A program made the translations under genes and the position numbers. Positions 23,258 through 37,000 of a stretch of 64,000 nucleotides of DNA are shown piece after piece (position 1 is the first letter of the stretch; each line of letters opens with the position of its first letter). Under the pieces are notes generated by a model. The model had not been told where the DNA came from and did no database searches. It was given only the letters and a program-made list of their open reading frames with translations. This DNA is from Vigna angularis (lineage: Eukaryota; Streptophyta; Magnoliopsida; Fabales; Fabaceae). The stretch spans positions 11,999,001 through 12,063,000 of the forward strand of contig NC_068976.1 of the NCBI RefSeq assembly GCF_016808095.1, given 5' to 3'.

Positions 23258-26200
23258 TCATCCCATAGTGTAAGAAGCTGCTGGTAAGTTTATTACTGTA
23301 GTCTTAACCTTTGTCATCATGTTAATACTGTTGGTAATTCCTTGAGAACCAATTCCACTATCCTTCAGTCCCTGCAAAAATCATATTTGCTTGTTTAGAA
23401 AAAGAAATTAAGTAAAGTGACATGGTGAAGTGATCAAATCTTATTGAATGTCTGTGATACAAACACTTACTGTTTTACACTTGGAAATAGGCCAAGGTGT
23501 ATATATCAATGTTATCAAAATATTTTGCACTCACAGTATATAATTCTTATTCCATGTTGTCACTGTATGTGTATATAAACTAAAGTCATCAATTCATGAT
23601 GGTGTGTTGAAATAAATGAGGAATTTTTTCTATCTTTTTTTATTGGTAGAAACCTTTGAATTTGCTTCCTGTAAAAAGGAGTTCTGCAACTAGTATTACA
23701 ACCTACACAAATTTTATGGCAACTTGGCAAATGTAGAACAATTTTCACCTGAAAAGGAAAGTGATCAGGTCCACGAGATGGTGCTGAGTTAATTTGAACT
23801 GTTCCTGTCTCCATTGCATCACTTATCAACATTGCTTTGTTAATGTCTTTGGTGAAGACACATCCCTGCATTATACATATGATTAAATTAAACAAAGGAA
23901 AGCAAACATTTCTGCTTTGTAGTAGATAAAATGGCATTGGGAGTTTTGACTGAGACCCCACTCAAGATTATGCTGTCACTCATGTGATCATGAATATGAT
24001 GAAAACAAGTTTAGATTTAAATGGACAATCCACTTAGCACACTAGATATTCACAAAAGCATCCTATTTCTGAAAATAAAACACTGCTCAAACTTTTAAGC
24101 TCATTTAGCAAGTGAAAATTGATTCTAGTTTACACTTTCTGGTAGAAAATTCCAAATATGAAATTAAATCTTACCTCTAATAAAAATGATAAAATTAAAT
24201 ATTGATGAACTGTACAATACCTGAAGGCCAAAATTGCTGGCATTACAGTGGTGGATTCCCTCCTCAACAGAATTTATTCTGATAACTGGCAAAACTGGTC
24301 CAAATGGCTCCTCCCATGCTATCCTCATATCAGGACGAACATTATCCAACAGCAATGGCCAAATGAGATTTCCTTCCCTTCTGTATTCCTGGCAGAATGT
24401 TGCTCCTTTCTCCTTAGCATCCATTACCAATCCTTCAATGAAGTTAGCAGAGGATTCTGTGACAACTGGTGTTACATCACAGTCATTCTCAGGTGGTCCA
24501 ACAGTTAACTTGGCAACTTTATCGTTGATTTTCTTAACAAGGGTGTTGGCAACCGATTCCATGACCAAAACAACCTTTACAGCAGTGCATCTTTGACCAC
24601 TGGCATAAAATTTTTCACAGCATTTGTATTAGGATTTATGAGTATTGCTGTCAAGGGAATTTATGCAGCCACAATGAGAAAATTGTAATGTATAAATGAA
24701 TAAGTTCACATACTGATGTTTTAAACTTGGGAATATGTGAAACTTCCACATTAATCATGAAATTCAAGGACGCCTTTAGTGGATTTTGTTGCATGAACTG
24801 TTTCCTTCTTTACATTATTGTTCCATAAAATAACTTCAGTGAATGAATTACCTTTTGGAGGGTAGAGAAACAAATAAGAAAGACAAGATCACATGTCTCA
24901 TTCCCATGTCTTTATTTGTTTTATCCTTCTATTTAATACTTTTTCTCTTTCTTAATACTGCATCCATTCTCAAATAAACAAAATTCACAATTAAGAGATA
25001 GATTATATTTGCCTTAAATTTTACTAATTTTCTAATATTTTTATTAAAAAATATCTGAGAACAGAATGAAGTATCACACTATCAGTGGTGTAGGTTGAAG
25101 GTATTAAATAAAGATATTTTTTGTCAAAATATAATAACATTTTACTTCCTCTAAATATTTCTTAATCTATGAATGTTAACCTTAAAGATCTAGCATATGG
25201 AAAGGAGGTAATACAAATTTCCATAGGAAAATCCCGGTCCATATGTTAAATGACTAATGAAGCAAAATTGCAGTTTCTCCTGTAACATAATTTAAAGTCC
25301 ATTATTACCTGTAAGAGAAAGCTCCTTTCACCATGTTAGCAGCTGCCAAATCCAAGTCAGCATCTTCAAGAACAATGCATGCATCTTTTCCTCCCAGCTC
25401 CATTTGAAGAGGAACCATGCCAGCCTTCTTTGATATTGCTATTCCGGTGTCTCCACCAGTAAAACTGAGGATTATTGTGAATTAGGTGGGGAAACTCTCA
25501 GTCAAAAATGCAATGACAAAACACCTCTCAACTAAGCAAAAAACTCCCAGTCACTATTCTATCTTCATAATTTGGTACAACATCACTCATATTTTTCATG
25601 TTATATCTTAGAATTACTGTTGCAATTACTACATGTCAGCATAAAAAAGATGATCATGATGAATTTATCAAGCTTGAACATATCTAGTTGGAAGTTGGAA
25701 CTACATTTGCAAATTAGGAAGCACATGAATTATTACATAGAAAACAATAACCATTATATCATACTGGAGGACAACAATTACAATATAGAAAAATAAATGC
25801 ATATTACCTTATGCAGTTCACCCCCGGATGCATTGTAAGAAAATCACCAATCTCAGAACCTTTTCCTGTGACACAGCTAATAAGACCTTGGGGAAAACCA
25901 GCCAAATGAAAGCAATGCACCATGTGTAATGCAGCCACGGCACCCTGTAAAGATTAAGAGATAAGCAAGTTGTCTGACTCAAAGCATTCAAAATATAGAG
26001 AGCCCTTTAGATTTTATCTGAATTAAATAATGGTAACACTAACTATCAAAAGCTAATAAGTACATGCTATATAAGTAGTTGCATACCTGAGTGGGGGGTT
26101 TAAGAACAATGGAGTTTCCAGAAATAAGAGCTGGAGCAATCTTTGAAACAGCCAGATTAACAGGATAGTTAAAAGGTGGAATGGCTAAAACAACTCCAAG

Positions 26201-27468
26201 TGGAATCTGCAATCAGAAATATCTCAAAATAATGCCTCATTTACAGTAACAAGATCATGCATAAAGTCTAGGATATTGTTGAAATCTCACTTGGATCAGA
26301 GATATGGTCGATAGTCCTTATAAGATTTAGATAATCCACAGCACATGAACCAGAGATATGTTCAATGTAGTAATTATATTATAGGTTTTGTAAAGAGTTT
26401 ATAAGTCCAAATCCTAAGATGGTACTAATGTTTATCTTATCACTAACTGTCTAGTGGAATGTGAGTCATTACTTGGTGAAAAAAATAGTAAGATTTTTGA
26501 CATTGCGACGCGAGGGAAAAAGTAACCATAGTTAATGGTTGGTGTTACAGCCACCATCTCTCAAAGTGAAAGGTCAAAATAAAAAATACCTTGGAAGAGA
26601 GACAGTATTTGGTTCTATCATTGCCTGGAAAACTATCAGAGACCAGAAACTTTCCTTCCCCAAGAATTCTTACACCTTCCTCAGCACAATATGAGATCAA
26701 ATCTCCTGATCTGACCACCTACATAAAAAACAAAGCATTTAAAAGGAAAGTGAAAACCAAGACCAAAATGGACAAATCTCATAAACGTGCAACATAAACC
26801 TCAATATTCCCATCAAGGATTCCTGCATGGTATTTGAATGCTAAAAGTTAAAACATAAAAGAAAAAAAGTGGGGGAAAACAAGGTCTTGAAGATGTACAT
26901 ACTTCAGTGACAGCATCTTTAGCTGGCTTTGCAATCTCCTTAACCAGACACTCAGCAATAGATGCTTTGTGTTCCTTCAGTATTGCTGCAGCCTTGTGAA
27001 GCAACTCTGCTCTTTTCCACAGTGGAGTCTTGGCCCATGATTTTTGAGCTGTTTTTGCTGATTCCATGACGCTATCAACCTCTTCCCGGGTACAAGCTGT
27101 TTGATATTCAGTCAAAGAGAATCAATATCCCAAATTTACAACTTACAACCCTTAAAACAAAACTCAAAAAAAGACAGTACCATCATGCTGTATTAATCAT
27201 GATTTCCAGCAACAAAACATGACAAAACTAAATGATCATATTGTTAATTCTTTTCCAATCAAATTGTGTCAGAAACCAATTTGGTATAGACATGGTTTTG
27301 ATATTAGGATGTGTTAACAATACCTTGGACCTTGAAGTGGGGCTTCCTAGTGGAGGGATTGATGATGGGAACGGATTTCCCAGAAGAGGACTTGTTCCAG
27401 CAGCCATGTGCATAGTACTTGAAGACATCACCATCTATGATCTCTCCAAAGGTTTCAGTGGCAGCCAT
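23258..27468 (-). CDS. GAPN: NADP-dependent non-phosphorylating glyceraldehyde-3-phosphate dehydrogenase
   Basis: Nine exons: 27324-27468, 26903-27096, 26590-26718, 26087-26206, 25808-25944, 25309-25464, 24221-24599, 23749-23865 and 23258-23371. All junctions are GT-AG and phases agree, giving 496 aa, the usual plant GAPN length. The enzyme (ALDH11 class) oxidises glyceraldehyde-3-phosphate irreversibly to 3-phosphoglycerate, making NADPH in the cytosol. Visible active-site elements are the oxyanion-hole Asn169 in IPPFNYP, general base Glu264 in MELGGKDA and catalytic Cys298 in [19 protein letters not shown] follows later. The protein starts [19 protein letters not shown] and ends AASYTMG. 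No frameshift or stop is seen, so the gene appears intact. The start is the first in-frame ATG. Confidence 0.96.
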
Positions 27469-27599
27469 CTTGAACAAGTGATTCCATATGATTTGAGGTT
27501 TGAACTTTGGCTTGCATATGTATATATTTATATTGATTATATTGATATTGATGATGTGGTTGGAAATTTTTTATTGGAGTGAGTTCAGACAGAGTCAAT

Positions 27600-28290
27600 G
27601 AACAGCTACAAATGCTGCTAATATTTTGTGCCAAGTCTAGTTTAGTCCTTGACCGATCAGTGTGCTCTTCATGCAGTTTTGTAGGAATTAAAATGAAAGT
27701 TTTTAGTCATTGTTAAATTACTAATTTTGTTCATTAACTATAGGACACGCTCCTATTAATTTGTGGAGCATGATGATATTCATAGATAACACTACCAGAA
27801 TTCGTGTTCAAGGTGTCATGTGAGAGCTATAGTGTTTTTAATTATAATTGAAATTTAAAGATATAAATACTTTTCTGAATATTTTTGGCTATACTTATGG
27901 AATATTAAGCTAGTAATAATTGATTGAAATTTTATTAAATATTATATAATACTAGACTGTCAGTATTGTGATAGAAAAAAATAAGGAGTTCTTTTCAAAG
28001 TCATGAAAGCTGCAAGATATATCGACATAATTTATTACTTTAATAATTTTATCTAATAAATTAGTATTTTCACACCTCATGTGACCAAAATATATCTCAA
28101 AGAAATTATGCTTAACCAAATAAATTGAGTGAAAAAAATTATTAAGAAATGTAACAACAAATCAGTTCAAAAATTAATGATAACTTAAAATGATATAGAA
28201 TTATACGATTTATTTATAATAGAATTTAAATACTTTTTTAGTTTATTTATAAATATAAGATTATATTTTCTTTAGACATCACTGCATGCC
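27600..28290. other. AT-rich intergenic DNA upstream of GAPN
   Basis: Holds the presumed distal promoter of the minus-strand gene. No coding frame or bounded repeat seen. Confidence 0.4.
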
Positions 28291-28299
28291 AACTTGACA

Positions 28300-29190
28300 C
28301 TTCAAAATCTCAACAATGATTTACCATGAAATGTGCGAACAAGCACGAGGTTTCAACCAAACCCACGATAAAAAGAAAACCAACCACCAAACCACAGGCA
28401 CTAATAAAATCTAAATTCTTGAAAGTTATGTCTATTTATAAAAAAGTTTAAATACAGAGAAGGGACAAAGATTCAAATCAAAAGAAACCTAACTTATTCA
28501 TCACCCCTTTTTAAGCAAGACAATTAGTATACCTATTACCTTAAAATAATGTCTTCCAAAACAAGTTTTCATATATATTTTTTTCGCATTTTCATGATTC
28601 CTAGATTTCCATATTATCCATATAATTTAAGTAATAACCACAGGCCTAATCTCACATACAGCATTAGAAATAAAGCTATTAACATCCTTGGTAGATGAAC
28701 TCATAAAGTTAGGAAAATATGAGAAATCGAAGACCAAAACCTACAAGAATAAGAGCAATCAAAGCATAAATGGCGCTCACTCTCCTTAGTTATTACATTG
28801 GTTGGAACAAAAAGCAACACCTCAAGATTGAATATGATTATTAGGTGAAAGTCTATTAGGAAGAAGTTTCTAAAGAGCCAAAACCTTAGTCGGAGGAATA
28901 TTAAAAGGCCAAATCAATTCAACCCAAGAGCGTGAACTGTGACTTCCATAAAGAAAAACCTAAGCATATTTCATATTTAGTTATACCAAAATCAGCCGTA
29001 GTCCAACTAGGATGGTTTTCTTCCTGGTTATCATCATATAATAGTCAAGTTGAAAAGCAGATATATTCATCAAAGAATCGGGAATAGACCAAATTATGTC
29101 ATTCCGAATCAACAACCTTTGAGTGAAACTCAATCTCTCATGAAAAGGAATCCACAAAATCTAAGATAAACATTTATACAACATTTCATG
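28300..29190 (-). pseudogene. decayed non-LTR retrotransposon (LINE) zf-RVT remnant
   Basis: Minus-strand translation in shifting frames gives WPFNIPPTKVLAL, then KLLPNRLSPNNHIQS, a CS-C block and FDCSYSCRFWS. This is the layout of the zf-RVT domain at the C-terminal end of plant LINE reverse transcriptases. Stops and frameshifts are numerous, and neither the RT core nor a poly(A) tail could be placed. Alternative: the same domain from a captured copy. Confidence 0.55.
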
Positions 29191-29399
29191 AAAAAAAAAA
29201 TGGTGTACTTTCCTTTTCGTAAATTTCTTAAATGATAATTTTTTTCTAGTGTAATTAAGTTTCAAGTTATTGATAAATTTAGAAAATTTTAATTAAGTCT
29301 TTATTAAACTTTTATGATATACTGAGTATTAGAAAAATTACAATTTTAAATTAAGTTCCTACCATTTAATTTTTTTTAATTGAATTATGTTTGTAAAGA

Positions 29400-30690
29400 C
29401 CTAAAAAAATAGTATTTTGAAAGTAGGAGTGGTTGAAAATTAGAGAGACTCGACTATTTTTAAAATATTTTAATATAAATAATTTTTTTATGAACGAGTT
29501 TTATTATATTAAAACACACAATCTTAAACTTCTCATTAGAAGTTTTTATTAGGAGTTCTCATCCTCTGTTTGTCTAATTGAAGAACCGAGACTGTATGAT
29601 TGATTCTGGTCACGAACTCTTCAATTTGGATCAATTAGTTTTTCATATAGAGTAAGTTAGTTTTCTATTCCTTTTTTGTCTGTTTCGTTCTTCCTTTGCA
29701 TGCAAACATTGTTGTGATTGCATGTCACGTTTGAGTCTTCTATAAGACTCTTTGTTGATCAATGATTCTAACGATGTACTCTGATTGTGTTTCTATTGTT
29801 CATAGGAGCAGATAGAACTTCTTGTCCAGGTGGCGCTAGGCACCACCTCCTTACCACTAGGCGAGCTCACTCTAGAGAGTCTACCATTAAGCGCCCAGAA
29901 CCACCGCTGAGCGAGCACATTCCAGAGAGCAACTTTGGTATTTTATGAAGACTTACGTTGAGTGATAGGCCCCTATGTTGAGCGACGTGTTGCTAATATG
30001 GCAAGTTGAACCCTATATCTTCTTGAAACTCGAAGGGATGCATCTTTGATGGTTTGGAGGTACGACTTTGCTGTTTAGAGCTCATTGAAGTTGCTTGAGA
30101 CTTGTGGGAACATCCTCTTCTTCTTCCTTGTGTTTCCTTCTCCTTTCACCTTCCATTTTGTAAGCTTGAGGCCCTTCATTGAAATGGAGAGCCAAACCCA
30201 TCTTGTTAGGGTCATAGCCATTGAACTTTCGTGTACCTTGTAAATGTTTTGATTATATATATGATTTTTCCATTAAATGTTAATTTCTTGTTTCTTTTCT
30301 TAATGCTTACTTGAAATAGGAACGTGGATAGCTTGATTCATGGTTCATTAGGTTTTGGGAAGAATCTAGTGAAACCTAGACTTGAATCATGAAATCTAAT
30401 AGAGTTTGTATCTATGAATGGAACGTAAACTATTAGTTGTCTTAACCCTAGATCTTAATGCGAGTTGGCTTGTTAAGTGTCTAAGGAATTGGTTCTTAGT
30501 GAAAAAACCTAGGTTCTTTCATCTAAGGGATTATAGGATTTGAGTGTTTTAGTGGGAGGACTTGAGTGTTTAATGGAGATGAGATGATTTTATGTATGCA
30601 CAAAAGTGAAGCCGATGAATTCTACCCTTAGCAATGTCATTTCATTCCATTTTCGACCTTTCCCTTCTCAGTGTCTCAAACTATCAAAAT
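29400..30690. repeat. probable LTR-retrotransposon fragment
   Basis: No coding frame. Contains GGCGCTAGGCACC, AGGCGAGCTC and CGCTGAGCGAG phrases (29830-29920) like those seen in legume gypsy LTRs. Termini not identified. Confidence 0.4.
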
Positions 30691-32380
30691 TTACATTTTT
30701 TTTTCTTTGTCATGTAATCTTATATTCTTTAGTTTATATGAGTTATTAATTATTCAATTATTTAGTATTACACTATTGTTATGTTATTGGATATGAAAAG
30801 TAATTAAAGGATCTCAAATTTTAAATTTTATATTTTTTTCTCACTCATGAATTTTAACTTTATATATAACTTTCTTTAGATTTTAATGTATTTTTCTTCT
30901 CGTGCTTTTTTTCTTCTCTAATAAATGTATAGTGCTATTATCTAAAATGAATTAAGGAATTAATTATCTTATATAAAAGTTTAGACTTATGTTAGTTTGG
31001 ATGAAAGAGTTAATAAAAGAAAGTATATTGAAATGTTAGTTTTTGTCGAGGTAATTAAATCTAATGTTGTGTTCGTTTGAAAGGAAATTACTGTTTACGG
31101 AGATTAGCGAGGATGGATTTGGAAAAGATTTGTGTTCGCTTGAGATGATATGCAGCGATAGATTTAGACGGATTTGCGAGATAGCAGAGAAAAGTGATCT
31201 TCGCTGAAGTGGAGATTTGCGGTGATTTCAGCGTAAATGACATGTTTTCCCTCATTCGTTTGTGAAATACCATGGCTGCATATGAAAGAAACCCACCAAA
31301 ACAAACTGTATTCGGTTACGCAGTACCAGTATTCGGTTATGCTTCAATAAGAAATATTGAAGGCTCGTGTATTCGATTCCAAAAATTCGATTCTTCTTCA
31401 GGTTGCATCACTGGTTCCAGCCATAATTATTCAATTTCCAGCTTGTGCATTTGGCAAGAGAAGTGGTGCATTCACTTGGCCGATTCCTCTCCCGCTGCGT
31501 TGGATAGCACTTGGGAGAAGATTCCCCCTTGTCGGAGAGTAGAGAGGACGCGAGATGGAGAGGAGTGAACTGCGTGTGGAGGACAAAAGTGGAGGAACAA
31601 ACAAAAAGAATTTGAATGAAGTTTGATTTGTTGGAAAGAAGAGACAAAAGTGAATAATGAAATCGGTTTGAGTTTTGATGTATAAGTTTTCGGTGATGGA
31701 TGTGTGAAGTAAGAGAGAATGGAAGCATGGGAAAAGATGTTTCTTGAATGTTTGAGAGTTTCCTTGAAGAAGCAGAAGAACCTCCAGATACTTCCATTTT
31801 TCTTTTATTAATACGAAGAGGTAATTGAAAGAACTCATGAGAAAATATCACCTACTATTTTTTTACACCCTTTTTATTTTATTTTAGTTTTTTAATTAAT
31901 TATCCACGTTTGAATTTGGTAAGGAAGGAGCTAGACCGTTCTTTTCTTTATTATTTTTCTGAGTATGATTTTCAAGAAAATTATTTATGATAATTAGAAT
32001 ATTAGTAAATCTTACAAGCATTTATTTAAATAAATTATAGCAAATTCATGAAAAGGTGTTAATGAATATTTTGAATAATTACATTATTATTTAGCTTATA
32101 TTTAAGATTTAAACACTCACTTGATACTTTTCAAAAATCTTAATTAAATTATCAAATTAGTTTTTTTCTCTTTTAAAAAAAATTTATGCTATTGAAATAA
32201 TAACAACAAATATATAGGTATATTTATTGAAAGTTCTTACTGTATTATAGTGTATTTATGCTATATTTTATGTGGTAGGTAATATCATTTCTCTTTGTAT
32301 TAATAAAAAAAATATGGCTTGGTGATAGACAAAGTTGATACAATCCTATTTAAAAAGAGGAAAACAAAAATTCTATTATT

Positions 32381-32383
<3 letters not shown>

Positions 32384-32446
<63 letters not shown>
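32384..32446. repeat. (TA)n microsatellite
   Basis: Long TA dinucleotide run inside Harbinger-like element 3. Confidence 0.95.
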
Positions 32447-32449
<3 letters not shown>

Positions 32450-32662
32450 ATTATATCATCATATTTTGTGCTACTAATAAAAGTTTGTAAAATGAGTTAA
32501 GTTTATGGAGTTTAATTTTCACTGTTTAGAAAATAATGAAATTTACGCTGAGTTAAGTTTATAGAGTTTGTTTCGTTAAATTTACCTATTTGTCAATGTT
32601 ATTATCTTTCATATTATCTATGCTAGTTTTATTTATTGTCAACCTGCTGATCTGTAAATTAG

Positions 32663-32980
32663 ATGGACTCTCTAATCATTGATGAACTGCAAAAACAAAT
32701 TAATCAATCAAGAAGACTATGTGTTGCTCTTCAACGACATACACAGGCCATGGAGCGTCGAATATCCCTGGTAAATGCTAGGATTCAATCATCTAATCCA
32801 ACTATAGAAGAAATTGAAAACTTCTTACGGACTATGAACATTGAAGATCATAATCTATTCGGACAGTGCTTTGACTTTTTATCTGCGCGTCCATCCCATA
32901 CAAGACGTCTAATAAGGATGCCAATACAATATCGTTTCAATGCATTGCAACAATACCTTACTGAAGCAACGTCATCATGA
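32663..32980 (+). CDS. hypothetical 105-aa protein carried by Harbinger-like element
   Basis: The ORF starts MDSLIIDELQKQINQSRRLC and ends TEATSS. It is polar and predicted helical: the first ~45 residues look coiled-coil-like (QKQINQSRRL, RHTQAMERRISL). The rest has FLRTMN, LFGQCFDFLSARP and RFNALQQYL, vaguely like the C-terminal part of the Myb/SANT-like companion proteins of plant PIF/Harbinger elements. A pyrimidine-rich stretch ending ATTAG directly precedes the ATG, so this could be the last exon of a longer gene. Composition is more balanced than the flanks. Function unknown; family resemblance is weak inference. Confidence 0.5.
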   Translation: MDSLIIDELQKQINQSRRLCVALQRHTQAMERRISLVNARIQSSNPTIEEIENFLRTMNIEDHNLFGQCFDFLSARPSHTRRLIRMPIQYRFNALQQYLTEATSS

Positions 32981-33624
32981 ACTATTACAAATATATTTGT
33001 ATGTTTAAATATTGCCACTTTTTTTTAGGTCATGTAATATTATAACTTTCTTTAATTATTTGTTTGTTTAAAATTAATCATTCTTACTTCCGTAACAAAT
33101 AAATTGCTACTACTTGGTAGTAAATTATATAAACAAATACTACATTTAAAAATAAATTCATTTTACTGCATTATACTTTTTATTATTTATTTTTAAGAAT
33201 TATTTATAATTTTTGTCTCTTTATAAATATTTTTACAATTAAATATAACATTAATAAATAACATTTTATATTACTTTAATAACTAGGGGCATTTTGGTAA
33301 TCTTTAATTTCTATCAATTAAACTAATTTTTTAAATCTATCACCTCAATCAAATCTTATACTAATTCTCACAAACTTTACTTTCAAATCCACTCTCAATT
33401 ATCCACAAATCCACTCAAAAAAACAACTAAAAAATTATCCTCAAATCCATTCAAATCATCTCTCCCAAATCATCTTCCTCAAATTCACCCAAAGGAACAA
33501 AGCCTAAGTCATTGATATTCTTGCTAACATTGAGATTTAAAAAATATATTAGACTTTATTTGATTTGATTTGATGTTTTACTTTCCATCATTAATTTAGA
33601 TTTATTTTTATATTTGTATGGTCT

Positions 33625-33700
33625 GTTTCTTTCACAAGATTATTACTAGTGTCAGAATCTAGACAGCATGTTGAAGTTTAAAGTAATGTTTAATATATGA
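33625..33700. repeat. 76-bp direct repeat flanking retrotransposon, left copy
   Basis: Identical to 39000-39075 except for one base (AGAATCTAG against AGAAGCTAG). It abuts the first base of the truncated 5' LTR. Confidence 0.95.
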
Positions 33701-34066
33701 TAAACACGGGGCAAGAGATGGCAGAGAATGCATGCAGCAAAACCGTTAGGAGAAGCACACGTCACAAGAAGAGAAATCAGTATTTGGAGGATTTCGTTTG
33801 ACGGAGGACACATGTTTTTCTGGTATGAATCTTTCTCTCATCTTCTAGACTCTCTGAACATCCCTCTACTATTCTCTGCTCACTCTGAAATAATTCTCTG
33901 CATCAGGTTGGATCATTACGCTTCCAGATCAGCCATCACCGACCCATTCCATTATTCTATTACTATTGCATTGTTGTTGTTTGGTTGTAATAGAATAGAA
34001 ACTTCACTGTTATATATATACACTCTGCTATACAGTTTTACAATAAAAAGAATTACATACGTTTCA
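33701..34066 (+). repeat. 5' LTR, truncated at its outer end
   Basis: Starts at TAAACACGGGG and ends CGTTTCA. Compared with the 3' LTR it lacks TGCACAAATAAAA. TATA-like TATATATATA is at 34011-34020 and AATAAA at 34042-34047. Confidence 0.9.
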
Positions 34067-34084
34067 TTGGTGCTTTCATTGCTC
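34067..34084 (+). other. candidate primer-binding region
   Basis: TTGGTGCTTTCATTGCTC follows the LTR terminal CA directly. It does not match the common TGGTATCAGAGC initiator-Met site; I cannot assign a tRNA. Confidence 0.4.
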
Positions 34085-34087
34085 TTC

Positions 34088-37000
34088 ATGGCTGAAGCTA
34101 CACGGTTGAAGGATCTTCAAGCTGAATTAAAAACCCAAGATAGTGAGATTCAAAGGTTGTTGGACCGATTTGAGCTGCGAGATCGTCAACAACGCGAATA
34201 CAATGCACAGAAAGAGGCGGAAAATCAGCATCGATTTGATCAAATACAAGCAACATTGGAACGCTTGTTGCTGGAAAAATCAACCCATCAACAGCATGAA
34301 GAGTCGACGACGAACGCTTCACCAGGCCCGTTGAATGTTGCGCTTCCTATGAGGAATATTTCTCTGGAGTTTCCTCACTTTGATGGAACGTCATCCGTGC
34401 TTAGTTGGATTTTCAAGGCGGAGAAATTTTTCAACTATCATAATACTCCGGATTTGGCTAGGGTGGAGATAGCGGCTATGCATTTTGAGGGTGAAGTGGT
34501 GCCATGGTTTTAGATGTTACAAAGGTTAGCTGCTGTGAAGACGTGGGTAGATTTAACCCGTGCTCTTGAGTCGCAATTTGGACCTTCGCCCTTCGATTGT
34601 CCAATGGCGGAACTGTTCAAACTGCAACAAATAGGTTCGGTATCTGAATATTATTTGCAATTTATGTCTCTGGCAAATAGATCAGCAGGTTTAAGTGATG
34701 AGGTGCTGTTAAATTGTTTTTTGAGTGGGTTAAATGTTGATATCAAGCGAGATGTGATGGCCCTATCCCCAATTTCATTGTTGAGAGCGGTGGCTTTGGC
34801 AAAGCTATATGAAGATAAATACAACCCTACAACCAAACCATCTTTCCTTAAACCTATGGTTTCCACATCTGCCATGAAACCTCTGTTTCAACCTCTGCAA
34901 CAAAATTCTCAGAATCAGAGAAGTCCTCTGAAAACAACCCTTCCACCTCTATTACCCACTCCGAGTATTCCTCAACTAAAAAATAGCAATGTGAAGAGAA
35001 TTAGCCCGACGGAAATGCAATTGAGAAGAGATAAAGGCCTTTGTTATTTTTGTGATGAAAAATTCACTTTTAATCACAAATGTAGCAATAGACAACATCT
35101 TTTCTTGCAATTAGAAGAGGAGGATGTGACTGGGCATGGGCAAGATACTGTAAAGGATCCAGAAAAAGTGGATATTCCAAATCTTTCAGTGGAGGAGCGT
35201 CATCTATCACTAAATGCTTTGAAAGGGGGAATCAGTGTGGGCACTACTCGGTTTTTAGCTCACGTTAATCAACTTCCTGTGCAAGTCTTAATTGATGGTG
35301 GTAGTTCGGATAACTTTTTGCAGCCAAGGATTGCAAAATTTCTAAAACTTCCAGTAGAACCGACTTCCTTGTTTAAAGTGATGGTAGGGAATGGGAATTA
35401 CATGACAGCTGAAGGAAAAATTGACCAACTTAAGGTGCAGGCACAAGGTCATTCCTTTATTTTGCCTGTTTTCTTACTACCAATCTCGGGTGCAGATTTA
35501 ATTCTTGGAGCTAGTTGGTTAAAAACAATTGGTCCTCATATTGCAGATTATGATGCTTTGCAATTGAAATTACTTCATGAGGGCATGTTTATTACATTAC
35601 AAGGAGACAAGGAATTGGTGCCAGCTCAAGCCCAATTAAATCACATCAGAAGAATGGTGCAGACTGATGCTATAGCAGAAATTTACAATCTGCAGTTATT
35701 GGACGAAAATCTCAACTCTAGTACCTTAATGGCAGCACAGACAGATATGGAACCTGAGTTAGCTCTTTTGTTGCAGACTTATGGTACAATTTTTGATACT
35801 CCTCATACATTACCTCCTCCCAGATCACATGATCATGCTATACCCTTGTTGGAAGGCTCTAATCCGGTGAAGGTTAAGCCTTATAGGTATCCTCACAGTC
35901 AAAAAGAAGAGATTGAAAAGCTGGTAGAAGGAATGCTTAAGGATGGTATTATACAGCATAGTAAAAGTCCTTTTTCTTCTCCTATTATTTTGGTCAAGAA
36001 GAAGGATGGCTCATGGAGAGTTTGTACAGACTATAGGGCTCTTAATGCTATAACGGTCAAAGACAGTTTTCCCATTCCAACAGTAGACGAACTGATAGAT
36101 GAACTTTTTGGTGCTTGCTACTTCTCTAAGTTTGATCTTAGATCTGGATATCATCAGATATTATTAAGGCCAGAGGACCGACACAAGACAGCTTTTAGAA
36201 CCCATCATGGCCATTATGAATGGCTAGTTATGCCATTTGGATTGACTAATGCGCCAGCTTCCTTTCAGAGTTTGATGAATGATATATTTCAAGGGTTGTT
36301 AAGGAGATTTGTGTTGGTTTTTTTTGATGATATATTGGTGTATAGTTGCAATTGGAAGGATCATTTATACCATTTGGAAGTTGTCATTAGCATCTTGCAA
36401 AGGCATAAACTCTTTGCAAGGTTTTCTAAGTGCAGTTTTGGAGTGACACAAATTGACTATCTTGGCCATACCTTGTCTGGTTCTGGAGTAGCTATGGATG
36501 ATAGCAAACTCGTTGCAGTTCGTACCTGGCCGCAACCTTCAAATTTAAAACAATTGAGAGGTTTCCTTGGCCTCACAGGATATTATAGAAGATTTGTGAA
36601 ACAATATGCGACTATAGCTGCACCCTTAACCGAGCTCCTAAAGAAGGATGGGTTTCACTGGACTGAAAAAGCTACTGCAGCTTTTGAACAATTGAAGATG
36701 GCAATGACATCTGCTCCTGTATTGGCTATTCCTAATTTTAAAGAACCTTTTGTGTTAGAAACGGATGCTTCGGGAATGGCAGTAGGTGCTGTCCTAAGTC
36801 AGAACCAGCATCCAATTGCTTATTTCTCCAAGAAAATGTCACATAGAATGCAAAAACAATCTGCATATGTAAGAGAGCTGTATGCAGTTACCGAAGCCTT
36901 GGCTAAATTCAGACATTATCTCCTGGGCCACCATTTTGTCATTAAAACTGATCAAAAAAGTTTGAAGCAATTGTTGGAACAAACTCTCCAAACACCTGAG

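Larger units (their letters stand above)
31066..33504. mobile_element. PIF/Harbinger-like element 3 (2439 bp), inverted orientation
   Basis: TAA duplications lie at 31063-31065 and 33505-33507. The left end TGTTGTGTTCGTTTG matches the right ends of elements 1 and 2 read in reverse. The right end (reverse complement GGCTTTGTTCCTTTGGG) matches their left ends, so this copy is inverted. It is the longest of four copies and the only one with a plausible ORF (32663-32980). It contains a long (TA)n tract and no DDE transposase, so it is non-autonomous or internally deleted. Confidence 0.8.

Noticed and set aside
24234..24596. Plus-strand frames opposite the dehydrogenase exons
   Set aside because: They are antisense shadows of exon 7 of the GAPN gene.
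31408..31851. Two overlapping minus-strand frames of 135-147 aa
   Set aside because: They overlap in different registers within the Harbinger-like element, are low complexity and have no motif.
33728..34087. Open frame in the 5' LTR fused upstream of Gag
   Set aside because: It is LTR sequence read in frame; the same frame recurs in the 3' LTR (38661-39056). The Gag start at 34088 follows the primer-binding region.
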